DNA of 64,000 nt, taken from contig DATIGE010000040.1 of assembly GCA_035454885.1 (NCBI GenBank), forward strand, positions 1-64,000, given 5' to 3'. Under the pieces are notes generated by a model. That model searched no databases. It saw only the letters and a program-made list of their open reading frames with translations, and was not told the origin of the DNA. The translations under genes and the position numbers were made by a program. The stretch is from a bacterium (GTDB lineage: Bacteria; UBA10199; JACPAL01; GCA-016699445). Shown here one piece after another: positions 8,388 through 17,065 of this stretch; position 1 is the stretch's first letter; every line of letters starts with the position of its first letter.

Positions 8388-8699
8388 ATGGCGGAAGAAA
8401 AAGCGGCGGGCGAAAAAGCCAAACGGAAGGTCCCCAAGGGCCGTCACCTCTCGGCCATCAAGCGGCACCGGCAGAGCCTGAAGCGGAAAGAGCTCAACAC
8501 CGGATTCCGGGGGGCCATGCGGACCGCCGTGAAGAGGGTGATCGACGCCGTGAACAAGAAGGACGCCGCCGCCGCCAAGACCCTCCTCCGGGACGCCGTC
8601 TCCAAGCTCACCAAGGCCGGCAACAAGAACCGCGTGCATCACCGCCACGCCTCGCGCCACGTCGGACGCCTGTCCGCGATGGTCGCGCGCCTCGGCTAG
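8388..8699 (+). CDS. rpsT: 30S ribosomal protein S20
   Basis: 103-residue, very Lys/Arg-rich protein that binds 16S rRNA in the small subunit body. Typical S20 features are SAIKRHRQSLKR, RTAVKRVIDAV and the C-terminal KNRVHHRHASRHVGRL. The N-terminal MAEEKAAGEKAKRK tail is a little longer than in E. coli. A good ribosome-binding site (AAGGAG) lies 8 nt upstream of ATG. Its stop abuts the convergent holA stop, an rpsT/holA neighbourhood found in many bacteria. Confidence 0.97.
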   Translation: MAEEKAAGEKAKRKVPKGRHLSAIKRHRQSLKRKELNTGFRGAMRTAVKRVIDAVNKKDAAAAKTLLRDAVSKLTKAGNKNRVHHRHASRHVGRLSAMVARLG

Positions 8700-9608
8700 C
8701 TACCGGCAGAGTTCCATCAACAACCGCTCGAACAGCAGATTATTGTCGATCGGCGAGCTCTTGAGCGCCCAGTCGGCTTGAAAGATCTTTTCCCGCCTCC
8801 GTTCGAGGCCGGAGACGTCGAAGACCGCCGCTTGTCTCTGGTATTCCCTAAGAAAGAACGGCGGCACGCCTCCCGCGTCCCCTTCCTTGACCTTGCTCAA
8901 GATCCGGAAGTGCCTCGCGAGCAGGGCCAGGAGGGCGATCGGAGACTCCCCGGACGTCTCCATCTTGCGAAACAGCCTCAGAGCCCGCTCGAGATTCCGC
9001 GCAGCGACGGCGTCGGTCAGATCGAAGATCGACCTCCACGAAACTGCCGTCACGCAGGCCTCGACGTCGGCCAGGACGATCTTCTTGTCTTGGCCCTTCA
9101 GCAGATAAATCTTTTCGAGGGCCGACTGAAGGGCCGAGAGGTCGTTGCCCACCGCCTGGACGAGCCACTGGGAGGCCTGAAAGTCGATCGAATATTCCGC
9201 CTCCCGCGCCTCCTCCGCGACCCATTGAGGGGCCTCGCGCGCATCCAGCGGCTTGAACTCGCGCAGTTTGCCGGCCTTTCCCACCTTCTGCCAAAACGAC
9301 GTCCGCATGTCGGCCTTGTCGGCGCTCAAAATCACGTCGGTCGTCTCGGGGATCTTCGGCAGGAGCTCCGTCAGGCCCTCCATCTCCCCTTTTCTCAGGG
9401 CGTGAGCGTTCCGGACGAGAATCACGCGCCGGGCGGCCATCACCGGCAGAAGCCCGGCCAGATCGGCCAATTTCCGCGTCTCGACCTCGGGGCCTTCCAG
9501 GACGTCGAAATTGAAGTCTTTGGCGGCCGGATCGACGCGCTCCGCGAGGAGCTTGTCCAGGGCTCTTCGAAGGAGGAGGGCTTCTTCACCGACCAGTGCG
9601 AAAATCAT
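8700..9608 (-). CDS. holA: DNA polymerase III delta subunit
   Basis: Clamp-loader subunit that opens the beta sliding clamp. 302 residues with the family order: an N-terminal Rossmann-like domain (MIFALVGEEALLLRRAL, RRVILVRNAHAL), an AAA+-like lid region (WVAEEAREAEYSID, ALQSALEKIYLL) and a C-terminal collar domain ending SSPIDNNLLFERLLMELCR. It lies 3 nt downstream of leuS on the same strand, in a PLD-like/leuS/holA unit. Confidence 0.93.
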   Translation of the reverse strand: MIFALVGEEALLLRRALDKLLAERVDPAAKDFNFDVLEGPEVETRKLADLAGLLPVMAARRVILVRNAHALRKGEMEGLTELLPKIPETTDVILSADKADMRTSFWQKVGKAGKLREFKPLDAREAPQWVAEEAREAEYSIDFQASQWLVQAVGNDLSALQSALEKIYLLKGQDKKIVLADVEACVTAVSWRSIFDLTDAVAARNLERALRLFRKMETSGESPIALLALLARHFRILSKVKEGDAGGVPPFFLREYQRQAAVFDVSGLERRREKIFQADWALKSSPIDNNLLFERLLMELCR

Positions 9609-9611
9609 GGT

Positions 9612-12044
9612 TTATGACACCACGAGGTTGATGAGTTTGTTGGGGACGTGAATGACCTTGGCGACGCTCTTGCCCTCCAAGAAGCGTTTCACGTTCTCGT
9701 CCTTCAAGGCGAGGTCGCGGGCCGCGTCTTGGCCAAGCCCCGCGGGCGCCTCGAGCCTGGCGCGGACCGTGCCGTTGACCTGGACGACCAAAAGGATTGT
9801 CTCGACTTTGAGCGCCGACTCGTCAAAGGCGGGCCATCGCGACAGTGAAACCAGGTCCTGACGGCCCAGCAGTCTCCACAACTCCTCGCCCATGTGCGGC
9901 GCGAACGGGCTCAGGAGTTGCGCGAAGGACTCGAGAGAGGCCCGCGAGGGACTTCGCCCGAGATCGTGCAAGGCGTTGTAGTATTCCATCAGGGCGGCGA
10001 TGGCCGTGTTGAATTGAAAGCGGTCCAGGTCCTCCGTCACCTTCTTGACGGTTCTGTTCCGCCAGCGTTTTTCCTCCTCGCCATCCGGCCCGAAGGAGTC
10101 GATCGATTCTTGGACAAGTGTCCAAACGCGCTTGAGGAACCGGTAGGCGCCTTCGACGCCCTGGTCGTTCCAATCGAGATCCTTCTCCGGCGGCGAGGCG
10201 AAGAGCGAAAAGAGCCGGGCCGTGTCCGCCCCGTAACGTTCGATCAGGTAGTTCGGATCGACGACGTTCCCCTTCGACTTGCTCATCTTCGCGCCGTCCT
10301 TGATGACCATGCCTTGGGTCAGCAGGTTCTTGAAGGGTTCGCGGACGCCGGCGTCGAGGAAGCCCAGGTCGACCAGGACCTTGGTGAAGAATCGCGAGTA
10401 GAGGAGATGGAGGACGGCGTGCTCGATCCCGCCGATGTATTGGTCGACACCGCCGTCCTTCATCCAATAAGCGACGGCCTTGGGGTCGAACGGAGCCTTG
10501 TCGAACCTCGGGGAACCGTAGCGCAGAAAATACCAGGAGGACTCGACGAAGGTGTCCATCGTGTCTGTCTCGCGGCGAGCGGGTTTCGCACATTTGGGGC
10601 AATTCACGTTGACGAACGAGGCGATCTTCGCGAGCGGGGAGCCACCCTTGCCGGTGAACTCGACGTCGAGCGGGAGTTTCACCGGCAGGTCCTTCTCCGG
10701 CACCGGCACGGTGCCGCAGGCGTCGCAATATACGATGGGGATCGGTGCCCCCCAGTAACGCTGGCGGCTGATGCCCCAGTCGCGGAGTTTGTAGTTGAGG
10801 GTCTTGCGACCCATTCCTTTCTTTTCGATGTAGGCGACGATCTTCTTCTTTGCCTCCTCCGAGGGCAGGCCGGTGAATTGCTGCGAATTCACCAAAACAC
10901 CAGCATCTTCGAACGCCTTTTGTAGGGGCCGTTCATGAACTGCCCCTACGGGATCGATCACAACCTCGATCGGAATCCCGTAGTTCTTCGCAAACTCAAA
11001 ATCACGCTGATCGTGAGCCGGCACGGCCATGACGGCCCCCGTGCCGTATTCCATCAAGACGAAATTGGCCGCGTAGACCGGGAGTTTCTTCCCCGTGAGC
11101 GGGTTCATCGCAGAGACGCCGGTGAAGACCCCTTCTTTCTCGTAATCGTCGGTCAGGCGCTTGGCCCTGTCCATTTTGGCCGTCTTTTCCGCGAATTCCC
11201 GGACGGCCTTCTCCTGGGGAGTCCCTCTCGAAAGCTCCAAGGCGAGCGGGTGCTCGGCCGCCAGCGACATGAACGTGGTGCCGTAAAGGGTGTCGGGACG
11301 CGTCGTGAAGATCTTGATCGCTTGTTTCTTCCCCTCGATCGGAAAGTCGACCTCCGCCCCCTCGCTCTCCCCGATCCACTCGCGCTGCATGGTGAGCACG
11401 CGCTCGGGCCAGCCCTTGAGGTGGTTCGTTTCGTCGAGCAGCTCCTGGGCGTAGGCCGTGATCTTGAAAAACCACTGGTCGAGAGGCCGCTGCTCGACCG
11501 TCGAGTCGCAGCGCCAGCATCTCCCCTGCTCGACCTGCTCGTTGGCGAGCACCGTCTCGCACTTGGGGCACCAATTCACGAACGAGCGCTTTTTGTAGGC
11601 CAGCCCTCTTTCATACATCTTGAGAAAGACGAGCTGTTCCCAGCGGTAGTATTCGGGCCGGCAGGTCGCGATCTCGCGTTCCCAATCGTAGGAAAACCCC
11701 ATCTTCCGGAGTTGGACCTGCATGGAGGAGATATTCTGATCCGTCCACTTCGCGGGATGGGTCTTGTTCTCGATCGCCGCGTTCTCCGCGGGCATGCCGA
11801 AGGCGTCCCAGCCGATGGGGTGCAGGACGTTGAACCCCCGCATCTTCTTATAGCGGGCGATGACGTCCCCGATGGAGTAATTGCGGACGTGCCCCATGTG
11901 GATCCTGCCGGAGGGGTACGGGAACATTTCCAGGCAATAGTATTTGGGCTTGGAGCCGCCTTCGGAGGCGCGGAAGGTCTTTTGATCCTCCCAGACCTTT
12001 TGCCACTTCGGTTCGACGGATTGGGGATCGTAGGGTTCTTTCAT
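9612..12044 (-). CDS. leuS: Leucyl-tRNA synthetase with an in-frame palindromic insertion in the editing region
   Basis: Class I synthetase charging tRNA-Leu; 810 residues. HIGH is HMGH at residues 49-52 ([11 protein letters not shown]) and the KMSKS loop is intact (AKMSKSKGN). The CP1 editing domain is present (residues about 220-420; [24 protein letters not shown]). Residues about 365-375 ([11 protein letters not shown] region) come from a 30-nt palindrome at 10921-10950, located after the PIEVVID segment and before the [11 protein letters not shown] segment, which other LeuS proteins join with a short loop. Because LeuS is normally essential and the frame is open, the insertion is presumably tolerated. 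holA follows closely. Confidence 0.97.
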   Translation of the reverse strand: MKEPYDPQSVEPKWQKVWEDQKTFRASEGGSKPKYYCLEMFPYPSGRIHMGHVRNYSIGDVIARYKKMRGFNVLHPIGWDAFGMPAENAAIENKTHPAKWTDQNISSMQVQLRKMGFSYDWEREIATCRPEYYRWEQLVFLKMYERGLAYKKRSFVNWCPKCETVLANEQVEQGRCWRCDSTVEQRPLDQWFFKITAYAQELLDETNHLKGWPERVLTMQREWIGESEGAEVDFPIEGKKQAIKIFTTRPDTLYGTTFMSLAAEHPLALELSRGTPQEKAVREFAEKTAKMDRAKRLTDDYEKEGVFTGVSAMNPLTGKKLPVYAANFVLMEYGTGAVMAVPAHDQRDFEFAKNYGIPIEVVIDPVGAVHERPLQKAFEDAGVLVNSQQFTGLPSEEAKKKIVAYIEKKGMGRKTLNYKLRDWGISRQRYWGAPIPIVYCDACGTVPVPEKDLPVKLPLDVEFTGKGGSPLAKIASFVNVNCPKCAKPARRETDTMDTFVESSWYFLRYGSPRFDKAPFDPKAVAYWMKDGGVDQYIGGIEHAVLHLLYSRFFTKVLVDLGFLDAGVREPFKNLLTQGMVIKDGAKMSKSKGNVVDPNYLIERYGADTARLFSLFASPPEKDLDWNDQGVEGAYRFLKRVWTLVQESIDSFGPDGEEEKRWRNRTVKKVTEDLDRFQFNTAIAALMEYYNALHDLGRSPSRASLESFAQLLSPFAPHMGEELWRLLGRQDLVSLSRWPAFDESALKVETILLVVQVNGTVRARLEAPAGLGQDAARDLALKDENVKRFLEGKSVAKVIHVPNKLINLVVS
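10921..10950. repeat. Palindromic element copy 4 (in frame in leuS)
   Basis: Arms GTAGGGGC and GCCCCTAC around GTTCATGAAC; nearly perfect palindrome (one C/T mismatch pair inside). The unit is 30 nt, ten codons, and falls in a surface loop of the CP1 editing domain. Confidence 0.85.
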
Positions 12045-12085
12045 AGAGGATCTTCAGGTAGCATCCACCCCGAAGCCGCGTCAAT

Positions 12086-13174
12086 TTACAACCACACCCG
12101 GAACCAATACAGCACCCGTTCGCGCAATTTCTCCAGCCACGACCTATGCTTCCAGGCCTCCCAGACCACTTCCCGGGCGCCGGCCAGGTCCTTTCCGAAT
12201 TGCGCCTCAAGGACCGCCGCGGGCTTCTCGTCGAAGCCGAAGAGGTTGACCTCGTGGTTCCGGAAAAAGCTCAAGTGATCCAGGTTGGCCGTGCCCACCG
12301 TGTACCAGGCCCCGTCGACCGAGGCGCTCTTGGCGTGCAGGATGCGTTCGGTGTACTCGAAGATCCGGACGCCGGCCCGGAGCATGCCGCCGTAGACCGC
12401 GCGCCCGGCCCAGCGCGCGATCGGCACGTCGCTCTCCCCCGCCGTCAGAATGCGCACGTCCACGCCCCTCCGCGCCGCCCGTTTCAGCGCGCGCCTCAGC
12501 CCCACGTCGGGCACGAAGTAGGGATTCGTGATGAAGATGCTCCTCCTGGCGTGGACAATCGCCGCCAGGTACTCCTGGCGGATCAAACTCCTCTTCTGCC
12601 AGCCGTAATTGGCGACAATTTCCCCGCGCGGCCTCCCCCAGTCGGCCGGGCGGGGCCTGCGGCCGAGCAGATCCCGCGGGCGTCGGCGGACGTCGTTCCA
12701 CGACTCCTCAAAGAGGGCGCTCAAGCTCGCCACGAGACGCGGATCGGCCACCCGCGCCCCCGTGTCCCTCCACGCGGCGTCTCCGGAGGCAGCCCGCGAA
12801 TACTCGTCCGCCAGGTTGAATCCCCCCAAGAAGGCGGTGTGCCCGTCGATCACAAAGAACTTCCGGTGCGTGCGGCGCGTGAGCTGGGTCCCCAAGGACA
12901 GGAGGGGGTGGAAGGACTTCACCGCGACGCCGGCATGGTCGAGCCGGAGAATAAATTCCTCCGACGTTCCCCGGCAACCGATGGCGTCATAGATCAGCCG
13001 GACCCGGACTCCGGCGGAGGCCTTCCGGATCAGGAGGTCGGCGAAGCGCACCCCCGTGCGGTCGCTGGCGAAGTAATAGAGCTCGACGTCGATGGACCGC
13101 GTCGCCAGGGCGAGGTCCCGTTCGAGGGCCTCGAAGTAGTCGTCTCCTTCAAAATAGAAACCGCCCTCCGCCAT
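12086..13174 (-). CDS. Phospholipase D-like / cardiolipin synthase-type protein
   Basis: 362 residues with two HKD motifs: THRKFFVIDGHTAFLGGFN (about residues 112-130) and ILHAKSASVDGAWYTVGTAN (about 284-303), each followed by the expected Gly-Gly or Gly-Thr and Asn. Two-HKD proteins of this size transfer phosphatidyl groups, most often making cardiolipin from two phosphatidylglycerols, or act as phospholipases. There are no N-terminal membrane helices, unlike classical ClsA, so it is closer to the ClsB/YbhO type. It lies 41 nt upstream of leuS on the same strand. Exact substrate unknown. Confidence 0.88.
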   Translation of the reverse strand: MAEGGFYFEGDDYFEALERDLALATRSIDVELYYFASDRTGVRFADLLIRKASAGVRVRLIYDAIGCRGTSEEFILRLDHAGVAVKSFHPLLSLGTQLTRRTHRKFFVIDGHTAFLGGFNLADEYSRAASGDAAWRDTGARVADPRLVASLSALFEESWNDVRRRPRDLLGRRPRPADWGRPRGEIVANYGWQKRSLIRQEYLAAIVHARRSIFITNPYFVPDVGLRRALKRAARRGVDVRILTAGESDVPIARWAGRAVYGGMLRAGVRIFEYTERILHAKSASVDGAWYTVGTANLDHLSFFRNHEVNLFGFDEKPAAVLEAQFGKDLAGAREVVWEAWKHRSWLEKLRERVLYWFRVWL

Positions 13175-13238
13175 GAGGACCGACTGTACGCCATCCGAAG
13201 CGCTTTGCGAAACGGCGAAAATGTGCGATGAGTAGGGG

Positions 13239-14144
13239 ATGAGAAAGGCGGCATGGGTCGTCGCGCTCGCCTTGACGGTCGCCTCTTCGGCGGTCCAGGC
13301 TGAAGAGCACTGCTGCCCCTGCCCTCACAGGGAAGCGGAGCCCGCCCCCGCCAAGAAAAAGGACTTGAACTTCGGCCTCCCGGTCGCCGGCGGACCCAAT
13401 GCCGACAAGGCCGAGCCCATCGAGCTCAACCGCGACTACAGGCTCAATCACCATCAAAAAAAGGGGGCGAAGGATTATTTCTACCTCAAGCTCAAGCCCG
13501 GCGCGGAAATCACGCTGGGGCTCAAGGCCTTGGACAAGGGGATCGATCTCTCCTCCGGGCGGCCCAGGGAAACCTCAAAACCCTACGCCGGTGTGGAGCT
13601 TCAAGACCCCGAGGGCGAAAGGCTGGCCGCCCTTTCCATTGACGGCGAACCCCGCCGGCTCAGGCGGTCCGCCTATCAAGTCGTCCGGCCCGGCCGCTAT
13701 GTCCTGGCCGTCGGAAGCGACACGGGGGACATGCACAAGGACCAGACGGTTTTCAAGGTGAGCCTCGTTCCCATGGACCTCGACTGCCCGGAGGGCGCGA
13801 CTGGAGAAATCGACGTGGACGCGGCGGAGCCTCAAAGGAACTGCCTCGGTGGCGGCGATGAGCAGGATACCTTCCGTTTCAGGGCGCGCAAAAGGGAGAT
13901 CTACCGGATCGACGCCGCCATGCCCGAGGGGACCGTCGCCGACTTGAGGGCGAAGCTGACGTATCGGAACCGGCTGAAGAAGACAAAAACCGTCGCCGAG
14001 GCGAGCGGTTCGGGCGGACGCGTCGCCCTGGAATCCGTGCGAATGCCCCAGGACGGCGACTATGTTCTCGAGGTGAGCCTCGCCAAGGCCTTGGCGGAAA
14101 ATGTCCCCTACACGCTGACCCTGATCAAAACTTCGGGTCGTTAG
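13239..14144 (+). CDS. Secreted protein with two pre-peptidase-like beta domains
   Basis: 301 residues with a clear Sec signal peptide ([21 protein letters not shown], cleavage before EEHCC). After a Cys/Pro-rich linker come two similar beta-sandwich stretches of the kind seen in bacterial pre-peptidase C-terminal domains: [19 protein letters not shown] ending in GRYVLAVGS (about 80-165), and [19 protein letters not shown] ending in [10 protein letters not shown] (about 205-290). No catalytic motif was found. Probably periplasmic or surface-attached; function unknown. Its last 4 nt overlap the convergent SEC-C gene. Confidence 0.7.
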   Translation: MRKAAWVVALALTVASSAVQAEEHCCPCPHREAEPAPAKKKDLNFGLPVAGGPNADKAEPIELNRDYRLNHHQKKGAKDYFYLKLKPGAEITLGLKALDKGIDLSSGRPRETSKPYAGVELQDPEGERLAALSIDGEPRRLRRSAYQVVRPGRYVLAVGSDTGDMHKDQTVFKVSLVPMDLDCPEGATGEIDVDAAEPQRNCLGGGDEQDTFRFRARKREIYRIDAAMPEGTVADLRAKLTYRNRLKKTKTVAEASGSGGRVALESVRMPQDGDYVLEVSLAKALAENVPYTLTLIKTSGR

Positions 14145-14701
14145 GCCGCCTTTTCCAGACAGCATTTCTTATACTTCTTCCCGCTCCCGCACGGGCACGG
14201 GTCGTTGCGGCCGGTCTCGGGGCCGGTGTTGACGATGGGCGTCTTGGTGGGGGGCAGGATCGGCGATTCGCGGAAGCGCTTTTTTTGATCGTCCTTGGAG
14301 AGCTGGGCAATCTCCCAGCGCTCGTTCTCCGAGAGCCCGTTCTGCCACCACTCCACGCCCGGCTGGACGACCTCCGAGATCGCCTGCATGTTCTTGGGCA
14401 CCTTTTTGCCCGTCGTCTCCTGATACCGCTCCAAGATGACCTTCAGGAGACGCTCCTGGGCCTTCTGGGTCTTTTCGTGGCGGTCCTTGGCCTCCTTGTG
14501 GGGGATGTTGTGGCGCTGTTCGAGGTCCTTCACGGCGCAATCGGCGCAGAGGATGACCACGACCGGCTTCTGAACCGTGGGCTTGGTCGTCGTGCCCATC
14601 TTGCCCTTCTTGTGGCAGAGGCCGCAGAGGCACCGGCCCCACTTGAGGACCTCGCCCTCGACCTTGGTCTGAATCCGTTTTTCGATGAATCGTTGCTGCA
14701 C
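14141..14701 (-). CDS. SEC-C motif zinc protein
   Basis: 186 residues ending in a canonical SEC-C zinc motif ([19 protein letters not shown]), the metal-binding tail also found on SecA and on many small proteins. The N-terminal half has two further Cys pairs ([17 protein letters not shown]), suggesting a second zinc site, followed by a helical Lys/Glu-rich middle region. Specific role unknown. It sits 18 nt downstream of the LOG-family gene on the same strand. Confidence 0.75.
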   Translation of the reverse strand: MQQRFIEKRIQTKVEGEVLKWGRCLCGLCHKKGKMGTTTKPTVQKPVVVILCADCAVKDLEQRHNIPHKEAKDRHEKTQKAQERLLKVILERYQETTGKKVPKNMQAISEVVQPGVEWWQNGLSENERWEIAQLSKDDQKKRFRESPILPPTKTPIVNTGPETGRNDPCPCGSGKKYKKCCLEKAA

Positions 14702-14719
14702 GGCACTCTCCTTGTTTGT

Positions 14720-15304
14720 CTAAGTCTCGCCGGGTTCGATCCACTTGTCCAGGCGGGGGGGATGGAACCGCTCGAATCGCTCGAGGAGCCCGTCCACGTC
14801 CGGCGAGGTCATCACGAGCGCCCGGTGTTTCTCCTTCACGAACCGCCTGCTCACCATTTCGTCCATGAACGCCAGAAGCGGGTCGAAATAACCCTCAACA
14901 TTCAAGAAACCGCAAGGCTTTTGATGGAGACCCAACTGCCCCCAGGTGAGGATCTCGAAAATTTCTTCAAGGGTTCCGATCCCGCCGGGCAAGGCGATGA
15001 ATCCATCGGAGAGGTCGTACATGAGCGTTTTCCGTTCGTGCATGGACTGGACCCGATGGAGCTTGGTCAGGCCCCCGTGCGCGACCTCCTTGGCAAAGAG
15101 GGCCTCCGGGATGACGCCGACCACCTCTCCGCCGGCGGCCAGGGCGGCGTCGGCGACGACGCCCATGAGACCCACGTTCCCCCCTCCGTAGACCAGCCGG
15201 ATCCCGCGGTGCGCAAGCGTCGTCCCCAAGGCCCGCGCCGCGTCCGCAAAGACCGGGCGGTCACCGGGGCTCGAACCGCAAAAGACGCATACAGCGCCGA
15301 TCAT
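14720..15304 (-). CDS. LOG-family protein (nucleoside 5'-monophosphate phosphoribohydrolase-like, TIGR00730)
   Basis: 194 residues. The family's two signature blocks are present: the LALPGGxGTxxE-type motif (FIALPGGIGTLEEIFE) and the MHERK motif, plus the N-terminal Rossmann strand VCVFCGSS and GGGNVGLMG. Experimentally studied relatives release ribose 5-phosphate from cytokinin ribotides or from AMP-like nucleotides. Formerly annotated as lysine decarboxylase, which is misleading. It is divergent from the AidB-like gene across an intergenic region with a 10-bp inverted repeat. Confidence 0.9.
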   Translation of the reverse strand: MIGAVCVFCGSSPGDRPVFADAARALGTTLAHRGIRLVYGGGNVGLMGVVADAALAAGGEVVGVIPEALFAKEVAHGGLTKLHRVQSMHERKTLMYDLSDGFIALPGGIGTLEEIFEILTWGQLGLHQKPCGFLNVEGYFDPLLAFMDEMVSRRFVKEKHRALVMTSPDVDGLLERFERFHPPRLDKWIEPGET

Positions 15305-15330
15305 TGAAAAACTCCTTTCAATCGGCGCAG

Positions 15331-15368
15331 TACCAATGAGAAATGGATCAGAAAATGACTCATTGGTA
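15331..15368. promoter_or_regulatory. Inverted repeat between divergent genes, candidate operator
   Basis: TACCAATGAG (15331-15340) and CTCATTGGTA (15359-15368) form a perfect 10-bp inverted repeat with an 18-nt spacer, about 50 nt upstream of the acyl-CoA dehydrogenase operon. Such symmetry is typical of dimeric repressor sites (for example TetR-type fatty-acid regulators), but no regulator gene is adjacent. Confidence 0.45.
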
Positions 15369-15418
15369 GACTCCGAATCGGTTTCATTCTAGGGGTTCCT
15401 TACCTAGGGAGGTTCCAT

Positions 15419-17053
15419 ATGTCCACGCATGAGGTCTTCAACCAGCCCCCTCCCCTCGAGAACCTGAACCTATTCACCTCCGACGCCGCCCTGGTCGACG
15501 CGGTCTCGCGCGAGGGCGCTGGGGCCTTCATCGACGATCTGGCCCGTTTCGGCGAACTCCTGGGGAGACCCGAATCGATCCGCCTGGGCTTCGAGGCGAA
15601 CGAAAATACCCCCGTCCTCAAGACGCATGACCGCTTCGGGAACCGCCTCGACGAAGTGGATTATCATCCTTCCTGGCACGAGCTCATGCGCCTCTCGGTC
15701 GAGAACGGGCTGCACAGCGGGCCGTGGAAGACGGACAAACCCGGGAGCCACGTCGCCCGCGCGGCCAAGATGTTCCTCATGAGCCAGGCGGAATTCGGAC
15801 ACCTCTGCCCGATCTCGATGACCTATTCGGTCGTTCCCGCGCTCCGGAAACAACCCGACGTCGCGGCCGAATGGGAAACTCTGATCACCTCCTCCGTCTA
15901 TGACCGGCGCTTCGTCCCCGCCTCACGCAAGAAGGGCGTGATCCTCGGCATGGGGATGACGGAGAAGCAGGGCGGTTCCGACGTGCGCGCGAACACGACC
16001 AGGGCCGTTCCTCAGGGAAAGGGCGGGCCGGGCGGCGAGTACGTCGTCACGGGCCACAAGTGGTTCGTCTCCGCCCCGATGAGCGACGCCTTTCTCATCC
16101 TTGCCCAGGCCCCCAAGGGTCTCTCCTGCTTTCTCCTCCCCCGCTGGAAACCGGACGGAACGAAGAACCCCTTTTTCATCCAGCGGCTCAAGAACAAGCT
16201 CGGCAACCGCTCGAACGCCTCCGGCGAGGTGGAAATCGACGGCGCCTGGGCGCGGATGGTCGGAGAGGAAGGCCGCGGCGTCCCGACCATCATCGAGATG
16301 GTCAACCACACGCGGCTGGATTGCACGATCGGCTCGTCGTCCCTCATGCGGCAGGCGTTGGTCCAGGCCTTGCACCACACCGGCCACCGGAACGCCTTCG
16401 GCAAGACGTTGATCGACCAACCCCTCATGCGAAACGTCCTGGCCGACCTGGCCGTCGAGTCCGAGGCGGCGACCCTCCTCGCCATGCGGCTGGCCCACGC
16501 CTACGACCACGAAAACGACGGCTTCGAGGACGCCTTCCGCCGGATCGCCACCGCCGTCTCGAAGTATTGGATCTGCAAGCGCGCGCCCTCACACGTCTAC
16601 GAAGCCCTGGAATGCCTCGGCGGCGGCGGGTTCGTGGAGGAATCCATCCTGCCCAGGCTTTACCGCGAGGCCCCGGTCAATGCCGTCTGGGAAGGGTCCG
16701 GAAACGTCATCGCCCTCGACGTCCTGAGGGCGGCGCAGAAGGAGCCTAAAACCCTGGAAGCCTTGATCGCCGAGATCAAGAAGGCTTCGGACATCCGCCT
16801 CGACCATCATTTGGACCGCATCTTGAATGCCGCAAAGAAGATTCCGGCCGACGAATCCCTGGCCCGGAGACTGGTCGAAGGTTTGGCCCTGGCCCTTCAG
16901 GCCTCGCTCCTCCTTCGCCGCGGACACCCGGCCGTCGCGGAAGCCTTCCTCGCCTCGCGCCTGGGCGGCGACTGGGGCCATGCCTTCGGGACCCTGCCGG
17001 CGACGGCGGATCTTGCGGCGATCATCGAACGGGCTCGGCCGAAGGTGGGATGA
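15419..17053 (+). CDS. AidB-like acyl-CoA dehydrogenase family flavoprotein
   Basis: 544 residues. The N-terminal HEVFNQPPPLENLNLF is characteristic of AidB, followed by MGMTEKQGGSDVRANTT (flavin-binding segment) and a C-terminal helical bundle with YEALECLGGGGFVEES and APVNAVWEGSGNVIALD; the Glu of WEGSGN sits at the usual catalytic-base position. AidB of E. coli is an alkylation-response flavoprotein that binds DNA; many homologues act on acyl-CoA instead. Its neighbour is a second acyl-CoA dehydrogenase 12 nt downstream, which favours a fatty-acid-degradation role here. Confidence 0.88.
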   Translation: MSTHEVFNQPPPLENLNLFTSDAALVDAVSREGAGAFIDDLARFGELLGRPESIRLGFEANENTPVLKTHDRFGNRLDEVDYHPSWHELMRLSVENGLHSGPWKTDKPGSHVARAAKMFLMSQAEFGHLCPISMTYSVVPALRKQPDVAAEWETLITSSVYDRRFVPASRKKGVILGMGMTEKQGGSDVRANTTRAVPQGKGGPGGEYVVTGHKWFVSAPMSDAFLILAQAPKGLSCFLLPRWKPDGTKNPFFIQRLKNKLGNRSNASGEVEIDGAWARMVGEEGRGVPTIIEMVNHTRLDCTIGSSSLMRQALVQALHHTGHRNAFGKTLIDQPLMRNVLADLAVESEAATLLAMRLAHAYDHENDGFEDAFRRIATAVSKYWICKRAPSHVYEALECLGGGGFVEESILPRLYREAPVNAVWEGSGNVIALDVLRAAQKEPKTLEALIAEIKKASDIRLDHHLDRILNAAKKIPADESLARRLVEGLALALQASLLLRRGHPAVAEAFLASRLGGDWGHAFGTLPATADLAAIIERARPKVG

Positions 17054-17065
17054 GGGGGTAACGCA

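Noticed and set aside
15419-17053. Naming the acyl-CoA dehydrogenase aidB outright
   Set aside because: The N-terminal AidB signature is present, but its operon with a second acyl-CoA dehydrogenase suggests metabolic use, so only AidB-like is claimed.
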